Of a stretch of 64,000 bases of DNA, positions 38,380-48,800 are shown one piece after another; the first letter of the stretch is position 1, and each line of letters begins with the position of its first letter. The position numbers and the translations under genes are program-made. This stretch comes from Sphingomonadales bacterium. Lineage in GTDB: Bacteria > Pseudomonadota > Alphaproteobacteria > Sphingomonadales > Sphingomonadaceae. The notes under the pieces were generated by a model that had not been told where the DNA came from, did not search any database, and worked only from the letters and a program-made list of their open reading frames with translations. Location of the stretch: NCBI GenBank assembly GCA_004173185.1, contig SEFZ01000004.1:310001-374000 (forward strand), written 5' to 3'.

Positions 38380-39525
38380 ATGAAGCAAGCCCGCTTGAGG
38401 CAGGGGCCGCTGACCGGGCTGAAGGTCGTCGAGTTCGCCGGCATCGGCCCGGGCCCGTTTTGCGGCATGCTGCTCGCCGATCTGGGCGCGGACGTCCTGC
38501 GGATCGACCGCAAGAGCGCGGCCGGACGCTCCAATCCGGCCGCCATATCAGAGCGGAGCCGGCGCTCCGTAGCGCTTGATCTCAAGAGCCACGCCGCGAT
38601 CGAGACCTGCATCACGCTGATCGAGCGCGCGGATGCGATCATCGAAGGCTTTCGACCAGGGGTGATGGAACGGCTCGGTCTCGGCCCCGATGTCCTGCTG
38701 ACTCGCAATCCGAAGCTTGTATATGGACGGATGACGGGCTGGGGCCAGCATGGACCCTGGGCGCATGCCGCAGGGCACGACATCAACTATATCGCCATTT
38801 CCGGCGCCCTTTCCGCTATTGGAACAGCGGATGCGCCGGTCCCGCCACTCAATCTGGTCGGCGACTATGGCGGGGGCGCGCTCTACCTCGCTTTCGGGCT
38901 TCTCGCGGCCGTGCTCCATGCGCGCTCGTCAGGCGAGGGACAGGTTGTCGATGTCGCGATGACGGATGGGGCCGCTTCGCTGATGTCGCCATTCTATGGC
39001 ATGCGCGCGGAAGGACGCTGGACCGACCAACGCGGGGCCAATCTGCTCGATGGGGGAGCCCCATTCTACGGCACCTATGCGACGGCCGACGGCAAGCTGG
39101 TGGCGCTGGGGCCGATTGAGCCGCAATTCTACGCATTATTCCGCGAACTCGCCGGCCTGTCCGACAGTGATTTCGACGCGCAGCATGACCGCGCCCGCTG
39201 GGCGATGCTACGCGAAAAGCTGGCTGCGCTTATCGTGACCCGCTCGCGCGACGAATGGGACTCGCTGCTTGGCGGCACCGACGCCTGCTATGCGCCGGTG
39301 CTGAACATGGGTGAGGCGCCCTACCATCCGCATAACGTGGCGCGAGAAACGTTCGTCGAATTGGCCGGCGTAGTGCAACCCGCACCCGCGCCGCGTTTTT
39401 CGGTCACGCCGGGTGCGATCCAGGCGCCTCCCCCGGTAATCGGCGCGGATACGGAGAGCGCGCTGACGGACTGGGGCATCGCGGATGCGACGATCGCGCA
39501 ACTTAGGACGGCCGGCGCAATCTAG
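38380..39525 (+). CDS. alpha-methylacyl-CoA racemase, second copy
   Basis: A 381-residue paralogue of the racemase at 25980; alignment is gap-free over most of the length after a 4-residue longer N-terminus. The catalytic residues are H133 (AGHDINYIA), D162 ([10 protein letters not shown]) and E247 (GPIEPQFY). GGGCGGAGA precedes the ATG. It ends the MaoC-aldolase operon, and its stop shares the bases CTAG with the stop of the convergent ligase gene. Two racemases may serve two methyl-branched centres or two chain lengths. Confidence 0.92.
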   Translation: MKQARLRQGPLTGLKVVEFAGIGPGPFCGMLLADLGADVLRIDRKSAAGRSNPAAISERSRRSVALDLKSHAAIETCITLIERADAIIEGFRPGVMERLGLGPDVLLTRNPKLVYGRMTGWGQHGPWAHAAGHDINYIAISGALSAIGTADAPVPPLNLVGDYGGGALYLAFGLLAAVLHARSSGEGQVVDVAMTDGAASLMSPFYGMRAEGRWTDQRGANLLDGGAPFYGTYATADGKLVALGPIEPQFYALFRELAGLSDSDFDAQHDRARWAMLREKLAALIVTRSRDEWDSLLGGTDACYAPVLNMGEAPYHPHNVARETFVELAGVVQPAPAPRFSVTPGAIQAPPPVIGADTESALTDWGIADATIAQLRTAGAI

Positions 39526-41138
39526 CGGCGTCGCACCACGATGCCGTGGTCCAGGCGGCTCCATGTCGCCGGCGTCAGGCCTTCCTCGCGCAGCCGGTAT
39601 TTGAGGATCTTGCCGGTCGGGTTGCGATACAGCGCCTCGCGGAACTCGTAGTAAACCGGGACTGCGAAATATGGGAGCTGTTCGATTGCCCAGTTGCAAA
39701 GCTGCAGCTCGCTCAGCGTGGCGCCGTCGCGGAGGACCGCGGTGACTTTGATCTCGTCATCGTCGGTCTGCGCGGTGACGGCATGGACGGCAACCTCGGC
39801 GATATCCGCATGCTTGCTGAAGATGCGCTCGAGCTCAAAGCTGGATACATTCTCGCCACGCGTGCGCAGATAGTCCTTGCCGCGATCCATGAAGTAGAGC
39901 GCACCGTCGCGCATCGCGCCGAGATCACCGGTGTGCATCCACAGATTTCGCCAGACGCGGACCGTTTCCTCGGGCCGCTGCCAGTATCCGGAGAACATGA
40001 CGTTCGGCTTGCGTGGGCGCAGCACGATCTCGCCCGTGATGCCCTCTGGCACTTCGTTGTCGAGATCGTCGACGATCCTGACCTCGAACTCGTCAGCGGG
40101 CCGGCCGCAGGAGTCTGTGGGCGTAGAATCGTCGGCGAAACGGAAGCAGACACGGTTCGCCTCGGTCTGCCCGAAAGCGCCGGACACGATCCGCTGCGTA
40201 CCGAAGCGCTCGATCCAGGGAGCACGGCACTGGTCGGGGAACACGCCGCTGATCACCGTGCGCAATTGCCCGAAGCACCGCTTGGCCGCTTCGCTCTCCG
40301 GCGCCGTCGCGATCAGCGCCACAATATTCGAGAGCAGCATCGCTTCGGTGGCGCCGGTGCGCTCAATCTCCGACCAAAAGTTCGTGATCGAGAAATTGCG
40401 GCTCATCGCAAAGCGCCCGCCCGTAGCCAGTGCGCCCATCACGACCATCAGTGCCGCAAGGTGGAACATGGGCAGGCAAGTCCAGGCGATATCACCGGCC
40501 TGCTGCGGCGCGAGGCGGCGTTGCTGCCGGCCCTGGTTCAACAAATAATTGTGGCTGATCATGCACGCCTTGGACGGGCCGGTGGTGCCCGAAGTGAACA
40601 GCAATGCAGCCAAGGTTTCGGGCCGGATATCGGCCACCACAGGGGTTGTGTCCGATCCCCGATGCGCATCAAACGAAGCAATTGTGATGGAGCAGGCTGG
40701 ATACGGGCCTCGGCCCCGCGACAATATCAGCTGCACATCCTGTAGCTGGTCGGCAATGGCTACCAGGCGTTCGAGATAGACAGGGTCGCAGATCACGATC
40801 CTTGCGCCGGATTCCCGGATCTGATGCAGTAGCAGGTCCCCGCTATATGCGACATTGATCGGCACCCAGATCGCGCCCAATTTGTTCGTCCCGAACCAGA
40901 TGATGAGGACATCCTCACTGGAATCGAGGATAGTCACGACCGTCTCTCCAGCCTTCGTTCCGATCGCGGCCAGCGCATTGGCCATGCGGTCCGTGGCGAG
41001 GTCGAACTCGCGATAGGTCTGGCGATGCCCCTCGATATCGAAGAATATGCCGTCGGGGCTGAGGGCCACCGCCTTTGCCAGTGCGCTGGTCAATGTATCT
41101 TGTCCGTCGTCGAGCATCGGGTCCGTTGCGATTAGCAT
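39522..41138 (-). CDS. AMP-forming acyl-CoA ligase (crotonobetaine/carnitine-CoA-ligase-like)
   Basis: A 538-residue ligase, fourth in the window. Motifs: [66 protein letters not shown] and [12 protein letters not shown] with the C-terminal lysine. The [13 protein letters not shown] segment is typical of the CaiC-like subgroup. GGGAG stands 11 bases before the ATG. Encoded behind an MFS gene (6 bases apart) on the minus strand, so it may activate an acid imported by that carrier or reactivate a compound before export. Confidence 0.9.
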   Translation of the reverse strand: MLIATDPMLDDGQDTLTSALAKAVALSPDGIFFDIEGHRQTYREFDLATDRMANALAAIGTKAGETVVTILDSSEDVLIIWFGTNKLGAIWVPINVAYSGDLLLHQIRESGARIVICDPVYLERLVAIADQLQDVQLILSRGRGPYPACSITIASFDAHRGSDTTPVVADIRPETLAALLFTSGTTGPSKACMISHNYLLNQGRQQRRLAPQQAGDIAWTCLPMFHLAALMVVMGALATGGRFAMSRNFSITNFWSEIERTGATEAMLLSNIVALIATAPESEAAKRCFGQLRTVISGVFPDQCRAPWIERFGTQRIVSGAFGQTEANRVCFRFADDSTPTDSCGRPADEFEVRIVDDLDNEVPEGITGEIVLRPRKPNVMFSGYWQRPEETVRVWRNLWMHTGDLGAMRDGALYFMDRGKDYLRTRGENVSSFELERIFSKHADIAEVAVHAVTAQTDDDEIKVTAVLRDGATLSELQLCNWAIEQLPYFAVPVYYEFREALYRNPTGKILKYRLREEGLTPATWSRLDHGIVVRRR

Positions 41139-41144
41139 CCGAAG

Positions 41145-42626
41145 CTATACTCCCGATTTGACGTGTTCTGGCGCGCTGACGCCTGCGCGGTGCCGCGGTA
41201 GCAAAAGGCTCATTACGATCGCCGCGACTGAAAAGGCGAACAGCATGCCCAAGGTCAGATTATATGCCCCGGCGGACGGAAATTTCGTCGAGCCATCGGG
41301 CGCGAATATCTGGGCGCTCATCAGTGTCACCATGACCAGCTGCGAGCCTATCGCCTGAAATCCCGCACGCACCACCGATCCCAGCCCGGCGGACTCGCTG
41401 GCCTTCGACGAAGGCACCGCCGACAGGATAACGTTCGGGACGCCCGCATAGACCATCGACACCCCCATCTGTGCGATCGTGGCGAAGCAGAGCAGGGGCC
41501 AGAAGGCGCCATGATAGAATGCCATGACGCCCATGGGCGCGCTGAGCGCGGTCCCGGAGATGATCAGCGCGGTTCTGGGGCTTAGCCGCGATGCGAGAAT
41601 ACCGTTCACCGAAGCGCCGATGAAACCCGCAATATAGCCCGGAATCTTGAGCAGACCGAACATGGTGGCCGTCGCTCCTAAACCCACCATAGTCCAGGCC
41701 GGTTGCTGCATCAGCATGCTCAGCACCTGGGTCAGCTGGAACGCTCCTAGCGCCGAAAACGCCATAGCGCCATTCGCCAGCAGGACTTCGCGCCGCATGA
41801 ACAACCGCATGTCGAGCAGCGGGTTCGGGTGGCGCAGTTCGTAGCGTACCCAAATGATCAGCAGCATGATCGAGCCTACCAGCATCGCCAGGTTGAGGGG
41901 GCTCGTCACGCCGATCCTCAGGGCATCGGTCAGCGCCAGCAATATTCCGACGAGTGCAGGCACGAACAGCGTGCCGCCGACCCAGTCGATCGTCTGTCCT
42001 CCCGATTTGGTGGGCGTCTCAATGCGTCGCATGAAGACGAACACGAGCAGGGTCCCCGCTGCCGACAGCATCGCGCTGTAGGTGAATAGCGATTGCCAGC
42101 TGATGTGATCGACGATGATCGCGCCGATTACGAAGCCGCTACCGGCGCCGATGGAGGCGGTGCCCGCCAGAACACCCACGGCGATCGGCACGGAGCGCGC
42201 TGGCAGTATCTGGCGCGCGATGCCAAGGCACAGCGGCAATGCAGCGCCAGCGATGCCCTGCAGCGTCCGACCGACTATCACCATGAAAAGACTGTCCGAC
42301 ATCCCGCTAATCAGGGATCCGATGGTCATCACGACCAGCACGATGACCAGCAGGAGCTTCCTGCCGAAGATGTCGCCCAGCCGTCCGCAAAGAGCCGCAC
42401 AGGCAGCCGACGCCAGCAGATAGGATGTGACCAGCCAGCCGACGCCGATCGGATCTCCGAAATGTCGGATCAGGGTGGGAATGGCCGGCAGGATCATGCC
42501 CGTCTCGAATGCCGCCGACAATTCGACCACGACGAGGATGCTGAGGTAGAGCCAGGTTCGGTTGGTCCAGGGCGAAGCGGCGGCAGCGCCGTCGCCGTCC
42601 TGCTCCGTCAGGTCGTCCTGCTGCAT
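41145..42626 (-). CDS. MFS transporter, DHA2-like (14 TMS drug/acid exporter type)
   Basis: A 493-residue membrane protein with about 14 hydrophobic segments. Signature segments: WLVTSYLLASAACAALCGRLGDIFGRKLLL (motif A) and GRTLQGIAGAALPLCLGIAR (motif B/C area), as in the DHA2 family. Start at MQQDDLTEQDG with GGAGAGGATC; the longer frame upstream has no homology. It is divergent from a TonB receptor gene across a regulatory region with a palindrome. Export of toxic intermediates or uptake are both possible. Confidence 0.88.
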   Translation of the reverse strand: MQQDDLTEQDGDGAAAASPWTNRTWLYLSILVVVELSAAFETGMILPAIPTLIRHFGDPIGVGWLVTSYLLASAACAALCGRLGDIFGRKLLLVIVLVVMTIGSLISGMSDSLFMVIVGRTLQGIAGAALPLCLGIARQILPARSVPIAVGVLAGTASIGAGSGFVIGAIIVDHISWQSLFTYSAMLSAAGTLLVFVFMRRIETPTKSGGQTIDWVGGTLFVPALVGILLALTDALRIGVTSPLNLAMLVGSIMLLIIWVRYELRHPNPLLDMRLFMRREVLLANGAMAFSALGAFQLTQVLSMLMQQPAWTMVGLGATATMFGLLKIPGYIAGFIGASVNGILASRLSPRTALIISGTALSAPMGVMAFYHGAFWPLLCFATIAQMGVSMVYAGVPNVILSAVPSSKASESAGLGSVVRAGFQAIGSQLVMVTLMSAQIFAPDGSTKFPSAGAYNLTLGMLFAFSVAAIVMSLLLPRHRAGVSAPEHVKSGV

Positions 42627-42981
42627 GATCCTCTCCGTCTGCGCTTCGTGCGCTACGCGTCTTGTTTGGACCGTCGACTTGATCGCTGCGACCTTCTCCG
42701 ACGACGCGAATGCGCAGGCGAAGCCGGGGAACGACCACGAAGGATCTTCCGGGCATCTTAGTCCCGACAATCCCGCGGTCAACGACTCTGTTGAATGGAA
42801 ACATTAGATAGAAACAAGTTTATGGGCGATTACATCTGGCGATTGTGCGGAATCGCATTACAGCTTGTTGTTAGCGTAAAACAAATTTGACGAATGCGGT
42901 GATCGTGTTACGGTTCCTCCAAGTTCAATCGGCCAACGAGTCGGAGGTGCGGAAGAATCCGCACAATTTGGGGAGGAGCAC
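42627..42981. other. divergent regulatory region between MFS and TonB receptor genes
   Basis: About 355 bases without a gene. The part from 42780 to 42915 is AT-rich and holds the degenerate palindrome and TTGACG box at 42868-42892. The first 150 bases are GC-rich and would be the 5' leader of the minus-strand MFS transcript. Nothing else recognisable was seen. Confidence 0.55.
42868..42892 (+). promoter_or_regulatory. degenerate operator and -35 box (site E)
   Basis: TTGTTAG-CGT-AAAACAA (42868-42884; outer five bases of each arm are symmetric) is followed after two bases by TTGACG (42887-42892). It has the 7-3-7 geometry of sites A-C but a T instead of C at position 4, as in the site near tetR (5381). 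A TACGGT sequence lies 17 bases after the -35 box. It would drive the TonB-receptor-to-hydrolase operon. Confidence 0.5.
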
Positions 42982-45327
42982 ATGAAAGTGATGCAACGCA
43001 GTCAGGCATTTTCCGTCCGTCGCGGATTCCGCGCCGTATTGTTTGGCACTGCCGCCTGGACAGCGCTCGCAACCTCTGGAACGGCCTTTGCGCAATCGCG
43101 GGCGGCCGATCCGCAGGAAGCTCCCGCACAGCCGGAAGCGGCCGAAGCAGACGACGCTCAGTCCGACGTGCCTATTGAAATGCAGGAAATTCTGGTCACC
43201 GGTACGAAGCAGAGCCGGGCGCAGGAAGTTCAGAAAGTGCCAGTCACGATCTCGGCATTCAACGGCGCTCAGATCGAAGCGCTGAAGATCACGAATATCC
43301 AGAACGTGGCTTACTCGATCCCGAACGTGAGCTTCGAATCGCCCGGGTCGATGAAGGGCACGGCGAACTTCACCATTCGCGGCCTGGGCGTGAACAGCTC
43401 GCTGTCGTCGTCGGCGCCAACGACCGGCTTGTTCCAGAACGGCATGTATATGGGCATCAATCACGGGATCCTGGTCGATACCTTCGATCTCGACGGGCTC
43501 GAGGTGCTGCGCGGGCCGCAGGGGACGCTGTTCGGCAAGAATGTCACCGGCGGTGCGGTTCTGATCAACTGGCGCAAGCCGCGGCCGGACGCCGATCTCA
43601 ACATCCGTGCGCGCTTGGAAAGCGGTCCCGAATATAGTCTCGCCGCTGCGGGGGGCGGCAGGATCGTCGGCGATTTATCCGGTCGAGTAGCAGTGCTTTG
43701 GCGCAAGGACGTAGGCTATTTCAGCAACCCGACGTTGAACCGCAAGAATTTCGGCCGCGACGAGGTTGTTTCCGTGCGGCCATCGTTACGATACGCGAAC
43801 GGGACGACGGACATTACCATCTTTACCGAATACGGGCATCAGACCGGCGATGGACCCGCGACAACGGCTCCGGATTACCAAGGGGCGACGTCTGCCATGC
43901 CTGGTGCGGTCCTATTCCCGGCCTATGGCTACAAATATGACAAGGTATACATCAATACGGGGGGCTTCACTGACCTGACGTGGAAGAGCGCGACGCTTAA
44001 CGCGACGCAGGAAGTTGGGTTCGGCGAGGACGGGCAGATAGCGCTGATTGCCGGATACCGGGATTTCAAGGGTGTCACGGTGAACGATTCCGATGGTACG
44101 CCGCTGAACCTGAATGCCAACGGCCAGACCACGCAGCAGAAGCAGCATAGTGGCGAACTACGGTATAATGGCGGGTTCGGCCCGCTGCGAGTCACGCTGG
44201 GCGCTTTCTATTTCGAGCAGCGTTATTCCCAGATCGGCACCCAGATTTCGATCAATTCGACCCAGGGCGGCAAGATTCATGAAAAGACCTTCGCCTTGTT
44301 CGGGCAGCTCGATTTCAGCGTGACCGACCGGCTCTTGCTCCAGCTCGGTGGACGTTGGAATGACGAATATAAGCGCGGCCAGATCGCGCCACTTGCCAGC
44401 GAGAATCCAGCGATCGTGCAGCCGGGTACCACCGGTACGCCGGGAGCCTGCTCACAGGCGCGCGCGACCTGCACCTACAAGTTCGACCTGAACGAAACAT
44501 GGAAGCGTTTCACGCCGAAGGTTGGGTTGCAATATCGCGCGAGCGACGACGTGCAATTCTATGCGAGCTGGCAGAAGGCCGCGCGCAGCGGCGGCTACAG
44601 CGTCCGCTATAATGCTTTGGCCGCTCCGCGCGCGTATGATGAGGAGCTGCAGACCGCGTGGGAGGTCGGGTTCAAGGCAGACCTCTTCGATCGCCATACC
44701 CGTTTCAATGGCGCGGTCTTCCACACGAACATCAAGGGTTTGCAGCGCGATATCACGTTGTTTGATGGCGCTACGCTGGCAAACGTCGCGAGGACCGTGA
44801 ATACGGCCGATGCCACAACGCAGGGCTTTGAACTTGAGCTGATCCAGCGCATCGTGCCGGGGCTGAGTGCCAATTTCAATCTTGGCTATGTGGATGCTAA
44901 ATACACCAACATCCTGTTCGACATCACAAGCGATGGCGTCGTGGATGGTTTCGATTACCGACAGAAATTGCCGCGCGTTTCGCCCTGGACCTATGCTGCC
45001 GGCCTCGTCGGCACGGTAAAGTCGCGGATCGGCGCGTTCACCGCTCGCGGGACCTATTCGCACCGCGATGCTTCGCTCTTCCCGGACTATAATACGGGTC
45101 GGCGCGATGGCGCGGTGCCGATGCTGCCGACGATGGATGTGTTCGATCTCCAGCTCCAGTGGGAATCGATCGACAAGATGTTCTCGATCACGGCGTACGG
45201 ACGGAACCTGACCAATCAGTTCGGCTTGTCCGCGTTCACGCCGATCTCTTATCCGGGGGTCAAGGCGTGCGCCTGCACCGTCAACGAGGGGCGCGTGATC
45301 GGCATCGAACTGGGCCTGGCCTTCTGA
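42982..45327 (+). CDS. TonB-dependent outer-membrane receptor
   Basis: A 781-residue receptor. The signal peptide extends to about residue 35 (FGTAAWTALATSGTAFAQ), then IEMQEILVTGTKQSRAQEVQKVP as TonB-box-like region and a plug with DTFDLDGLEVLRGPQGTLFGKNVTGG. The barrel ends in an aromatic residue (GIELGLAF). TTGGGGAGGAGC is a strong ribosome-binding site. It is first in an operon with nitroreductase, esterase, two amidohydrolases, monooxygenase and MBL-fold hydrolase, which suggests import of an ester- or amide-linked hydrophobic substrate (inference). Confidence 0.93.
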   Translation: MKVMQRSQAFSVRRGFRAVLFGTAAWTALATSGTAFAQSRAADPQEAPAQPEAAEADDAQSDVPIEMQEILVTGTKQSRAQEVQKVPVTISAFNGAQIEALKITNIQNVAYSIPNVSFESPGSMKGTANFTIRGLGVNSSLSSSAPTTGLFQNGMYMGINHGILVDTFDLDGLEVLRGPQGTLFGKNVTGGAVLINWRKPRPDADLNIRARLESGPEYSLAAAGGGRIVGDLSGRVAVLWRKDVGYFSNPTLNRKNFGRDEVVSVRPSLRYANGTTDITIFTEYGHQTGDGPATTAPDYQGATSAMPGAVLFPAYGYKYDKVYINTGGFTDLTWKSATLNATQEVGFGEDGQIALIAGYRDFKGVTVNDSDGTPLNLNANGQTTQQKQHSGELRYNGGFGPLRVTLGAFYFEQRYSQIGTQISINSTQGGKIHEKTFALFGQLDFSVTDRLLLQLGGRWNDEYKRGQIAPLASENPAIVQPGTTGTPGACSQARATCTYKFDLNETWKRFTPKVGLQYRASDDVQFYASWQKAARSGGYSVRYNALAAPRAYDEELQTAWEVGFKADLFDRHTRFNGAVFHTNIKGLQRDITLFDGATLANVARTVNTADATTQGFELELIQRIVPGLSANFNLGYVDAKYTNILFDITSDGVVDGFDYRQKLPRVSPWTYAAGLVGTVKSRIGAFTARGTYSHRDASLFPDYNTGRRDGAVPMLPTMDVFDLQLQWESIDKMFSITAYGRNLTNQFGLSAFTPISYPGVKACACTVNEGRVIGIELGLAF

Positions 45328-45332
45328 CGACA

Positions 45333-46067
45333 ATGGCCGCGCACGGAGACCCCGCACTTCCCAACGATGCGACATCGGGAACGGCCGGGACCGGCGCGGC
45401 CGACCTGCTGCAGGGCCTGCTATCCGCCAGGCGCAGCTGTCGCGCATTCCGGCCCGAATCGGTGCCGAGAGCGACGCTTGAGCGGATCGTGACGATCGCG
45501 TCGTTGTCGGCATCCTGGTGCAATACCCAGCCATGGCATGTCGTGATCACTGCGGGCGAGGAAACCGAACGCCTTCGCCGGGCCATTTACGACACGGCGT
45601 CATCAGGTGGCCCGGCCATGCCCGATTTGCCTTTCCCGGAACGCTATGCGGGCGCGAGCCAGGATCGGCGGCGAGCCGCGGGTGAATTACTGTACAAGCA
45701 TCTTCAGATCGAAAAGTCGGATTTCCCGGCGCGGCAGCGGCAGATGCTGGAAAATTACCGGTTCTTCGGCGCGCCGCATGTCGCCTTCGTCACGGTCGAT
45801 CACGACATGGGCGTATATGGCGTCGCCGATTGCGGCATCTTCATAGGCAGTTTTCTGCTCGCCGCGCAGAGCCTGGGCGTCGCGGCGATACCGCAGGCAG
45901 CCCTTGCCACCGTTGCGCCAGCCGTCCGCGACCTTCTGTCGCTCACCGATGACCGTCGCTTGCTATGCGGCATCTCGCTCGGCTTCGCCGATGAAGAGCA
46001 TCCGGCCTGCGAGGTTCGCACGTCGCGAGCGGCCTTGCATGAGGTGTCGCGCTTTGTCGGGTTCTAG
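45333..46067 (+). CDS. nitroreductase-family FMN oxidoreductase
   Basis: A 244-residue protein of the nitroreductase fold. The N-terminal LLSARRSCRAFRPESVPRATLERIVTIASLSASWCNTQPWHV is the classical FMN-binding region, and GVYGVADCGIFIGSFLLAAQSLGVAAIPQAAL the second. Members reduce nitro groups, quinones or enones with NAD(P)H, and some act as ene-reductases or dehalogenases. Start at the ATG five bases after the receptor stop; the earlier open frame is receptor sequence. Overlaps the esterase gene by about 29 bases. Confidence 0.88.
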   Translation: MAAHGDPALPNDATSGTAGTGAADLLQGLLSARRSCRAFRPESVPRATLERIVTIASLSASWCNTQPWHVVITAGEETERLRRAIYDTASSGGPAMPDLPFPERYAGASQDRRRAAGELLYKHLQIEKSDFPARQRQMLENYRFFGAPHVAFVTVDHDMGVYGVADCGIFIGSFLLAAQSLGVAAIPQAALATVAPAVRDLLSLTDDRRLLCGISLGFADEEHPACEVRTSRAALHEVSRFVGF

Positions 46068-47064
46068 TACCGCACTCTCCGATTCCGATCACGCACTTGT
46101 CGATGCCGAGCTGCTGCCGCTCGTCGCGATGCTGCCGTCGATCCGGCTTAGCAGCGAGACGCTGGCGGAATATCGTGCGCGTCCAGCAACGCGGGCGCCC
46201 CTGTCCGATGCCGCCAGCGCCGTCACGGTGGAGGAGCGTTTCATACCTGGACGCGCCGGTGATCCGGATGTCCGTCTGTTCCTCTATCGCCCCGATGCGA
46301 CCGGCTCGCTGCCCGTGGTGCTGCACATCCATGCGGGCGGGTTTGTCGTCGGCGCACTCGATGGCGGAGAGACGCGCGCGCCGGAACTCGCAGCAGCCAT
46401 GGATTGCGTGGTGGTATCGGTCGACTACCGGCTTGCGCCTGAAACCCGTTTCCCCGGCGCCTTGGAGGATTGCTATGCAGCGCTGAAATGGGTCGTGCGC
46501 GAGGCGGCCAGCCTGGGCATCGATCCCCTCCGGATCGTTGTGAAAGGCGAGAGCGCCGGCGGCGGTCTAGCTGCCGCCTTGGCGCTGCTGGCGCGTGATC
46601 GCGGCGAGTTCGCGATCCTCGGCCAGCACCTGACCTATCCGATGCTCGACGACCGCACCGGCGTGGCCCGCAAATGCCCCGATTATGCCGGCGCGCTGGT
46701 GTGGACGTTGCCAGACAATCTCTTCGGTTGGGAATCGCTTCTGGGCCATCCTGCGGGCGACGGCAAAGTCTCGCCTTATGCGGCCCCGGCGCGCGCGAGC
46801 GACCTGACCGCGCTACCACCGACCTTCCTGATGGTCGGAGCGCTCGATCTGTTTGCCGATGAAGGTGTGGAATATGCGAGGCGCCTGCTCGCAGCAGGCG
46901 TGGCGACCGAGCTTCACGTCTACCCCGGCGCATTTCACGGCTTCGATCTCTCACCCGACGCATCGGTGGCGCGCGCTGCCCGCGCGGCGGCGCATCGGTG
47001 GCTGTCGCGTCAGTTCGCCGACGCGGCCGGACACCATGAAAGCAAGGATGATTGCAATGTATGA
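46039..47064 (+). CDS. alpha/beta-hydrolase, hormone-sensitive-lipase family esterase
   Basis: A 341-residue esterase of the HSL (family IV) type. Oxyanion motif HIHAGGFVVG (HAGG at 98-101, Ala in place of the first Gly of HGGG), nucleophile S172 in VKGESAGGGLA, with the acid in LDLFADEG and His in GAFHGFDLS. It should hydrolyse carboxylic esters in the cytoplasm. The start is uncertain: ATG 46039 is used, but TTG 46054 has a better GAGGTG site. Close to a Baeyer-Villiger-type monooxygenase, it could open the ester that enzyme makes. Confidence 0.85.
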   Translation: MRCRALSGSSTALSDSDHALVDAELLPLVAMLPSIRLSSETLAEYRARPATRAPLSDAASAVTVEERFIPGRAGDPDVRLFLYRPDATGSLPVVLHIHAGGFVVGALDGGETRAPELAAAMDCVVVSVDYRLAPETRFPGALEDCYAALKWVVREAASLGIDPLRIVVKGESAGGGLAAALALLARDRGEFAILGQHLTYPMLDDRTGVARKCPDYAGALVWTLPDNLFGWESLLGHPAGDGKVSPYAAPARASDLTALPPTFLMVGALDLFADEGVEYARRLLAAGVATELHVYPGAFHGFDLSPDASVARAARAAAHRWLSRQFADAAGHHESKDDCNV

Positions 47065-48766
47065 TCTGGTGGTTCGCCACGGCATGGTTTTCGACGGGAG
47101 CGGCGCAGCCGGGTTCGAGGCGGACATTGGGATCGCCAGCGGCAAGATCGCCGCGATCGGCCAGATCGCCGAGCGCGGTGCCGAAGAGATCGATGCAAGC
47201 GGCTGTATCGTAACCCCCGGCTTCATCGACCTGCACACCCATTATGACGGCCAGGCAACTTGGGAATCCAGGATGCAGCCGTCGTCCGGGCACGGCATCA
47301 CCACCGTGATCGGCGGAAATTGCGGCGTGGGTTTCGCACCATGTCGGGAAGCCGATCGCGAGACTCTGGTACGGTTGATGGAAGGCGTCGAGGACGTCCC
47401 GGAGATTGTGATGACCGAGGGGCTTCCCTGGGCATGGGAAAGCTTCGACGACTTCCTTGATTTCTTGGAAGGGAGAGAATTCGACATCGACTTGGGCGTG
47501 CATGTGCCGCATTCGCCGATCCGGGTTTTCGTCATGGGAGAACGCGGCGCGAACCGGGAGCCCGCGACTGCGGAAGAGATCGCGCAAATGTCCGCGCTGG
47601 TCGAGCAGGGGATTCGGTCGGGCGGGTTCGGCATCTCGACATCGCGGCTGATCCTCCACCGCACCAAGGCGGGCGATATAGCACCAACCGTAGGTGCCGC
47701 CGAAGCCGAGCTCTTCGGCCTCGCCGATGGCCTGCGCCACGCGGGTAACGGCGTCTTCCAGTTGGTTCCTGCGGTGCATGGCGATGCCGTGGAGGAGTTC
47801 ACTCTGATGGCAAAGATCGCGGATCGGGCCGAGCGCCCGTTATCTTTCTCGCTGGTCGCACTGAATGGGCAGGACGCTTCGTGGCGGCCGTATCTCAGCC
47901 TGCTGCGCGAACCGCGTGCGGAGGCATCGCCGATCCGGGCGCAAGTCTTTCCGCGTCCGATCGGCATGATGCTTGGCCTCGATCTCTCCTTCCATCCGTT
48001 CAGCCTGAATCCGAGCTATCAAGCGCTGGTCCAGCTGCCGCTCAAGGCGCGCGTCGCGGAGATGCGGCGGCCAGAGGTGCGGGCACGGCTGCTTGCTGAA
48101 CAGCCGGTCAGCGACAATCCCTTCGCACTGCGGATGGTCGATATCGATCGCCCGGTCTATCGTCTGGGCGATCCGCCGCGCTACGATCCGGCAGCGTCCG
48201 AAGAGGCCGGAGTGCTGGCAGCCGCAGAGGGCATCAGCAAAGCAGAGTATCTGTACGACATGCTGCTTGAGCGGGACGGCAATGCCATCCTGTATGCCCC
48301 CGCCGGCAACTTCATCAACAACAGCCTGGACGAAGCCGGCGCTCTGATGCGGCACCCCAATACGATCCTGGGCCTGGGGGATGGGGGGGCGCATTACGGG
48401 ATGATCTGCGATGCCAGCTATCCCACTTATCTGCTGACGCGGTGGGTGAGGGACGCAGCCGGCAACGACGCGATTGCATTGCCCGACGCGATCAAGGCGC
48501 TCAGTCACGACAACGCCGTTGCGATCGGGCTGAACGATCGCGGCAGACTTTCGGTGGGACTGAAAGCCGATCTGAACGTGATCGATTTCGATCGCCTGAC
48601 GCTCCACGCGCCTCATACGGTCTACGATCTTCCTGCAGGCGGGCGGCGGCTTCGCCAGAAGGCCGACGGCTATGTTGCCACCGTCGTGAGCGGCACGATC
48701 ACCTATCGTCATGGCGAACGGACCGGGGCGCTGCCGGGCAGGCTGGTGCGAGCGGGGCGCGCGTGA
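47057..48766 (+). CDS. D-aminoacylase-like amidohydrolase (N-acyl-D-amino-acid deacylase family)
   Basis: A 569-residue amidohydrolase. Metal-binding H60-x-H62 in GFIDLHTHYDGQATWE, and GGNCGVGFAP with C89, the Cys position used as metal ligand in D-aminoacylase. C-terminal LGLGDGGAHYGMICDASYPT carries the conserved Asp/His region, and GRLSVGLKADLNVIDFD is the small beta-sandwich. Start at MYDLVVRHG (AAGGA before it). Substrates in this family other than N-acyl-D-amino acids are largely unknown. Overlaps the esterase by 8 bases and is followed by a paralogue. Confidence 0.87.
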   Translation: MYDLVVRHGMVFDGSGAAGFEADIGIASGKIAAIGQIAERGAEEIDASGCIVTPGFIDLHTHYDGQATWESRMQPSSGHGITTVIGGNCGVGFAPCREADRETLVRLMEGVEDVPEIVMTEGLPWAWESFDDFLDFLEGREFDIDLGVHVPHSPIRVFVMGERGANREPATAEEIAQMSALVEQGIRSGGFGISTSRLILHRTKAGDIAPTVGAAEAELFGLADGLRHAGNGVFQLVPAVHGDAVEEFTLMAKIADRAERPLSFSLVALNGQDASWRPYLSLLREPRAEASPIRAQVFPRPIGMMLGLDLSFHPFSLNPSYQALVQLPLKARVAEMRRPEVRARLLAEQPVSDNPFALRMVDIDRPVYRLGDPPRYDPAASEEAGVLAAAEGISKAEYLYDMLLERDGNAILYAPAGNFINNSLDEAGALMRHPNTILGLGDGGAHYGMICDASYPTYLLTRWVRDAAGNDAIALPDAIKALSHDNAVAIGLNDRGRLSVGLKADLNVIDFDRLTLHAPHTVYDLPAGGRRLRQKADGYVATVVSGTITYRHGERTGALPGRLVRAGRA

Positions 48767-48800
48767 GCGAAGCTTGACGACAAACTGAAGGGACCAAGTT

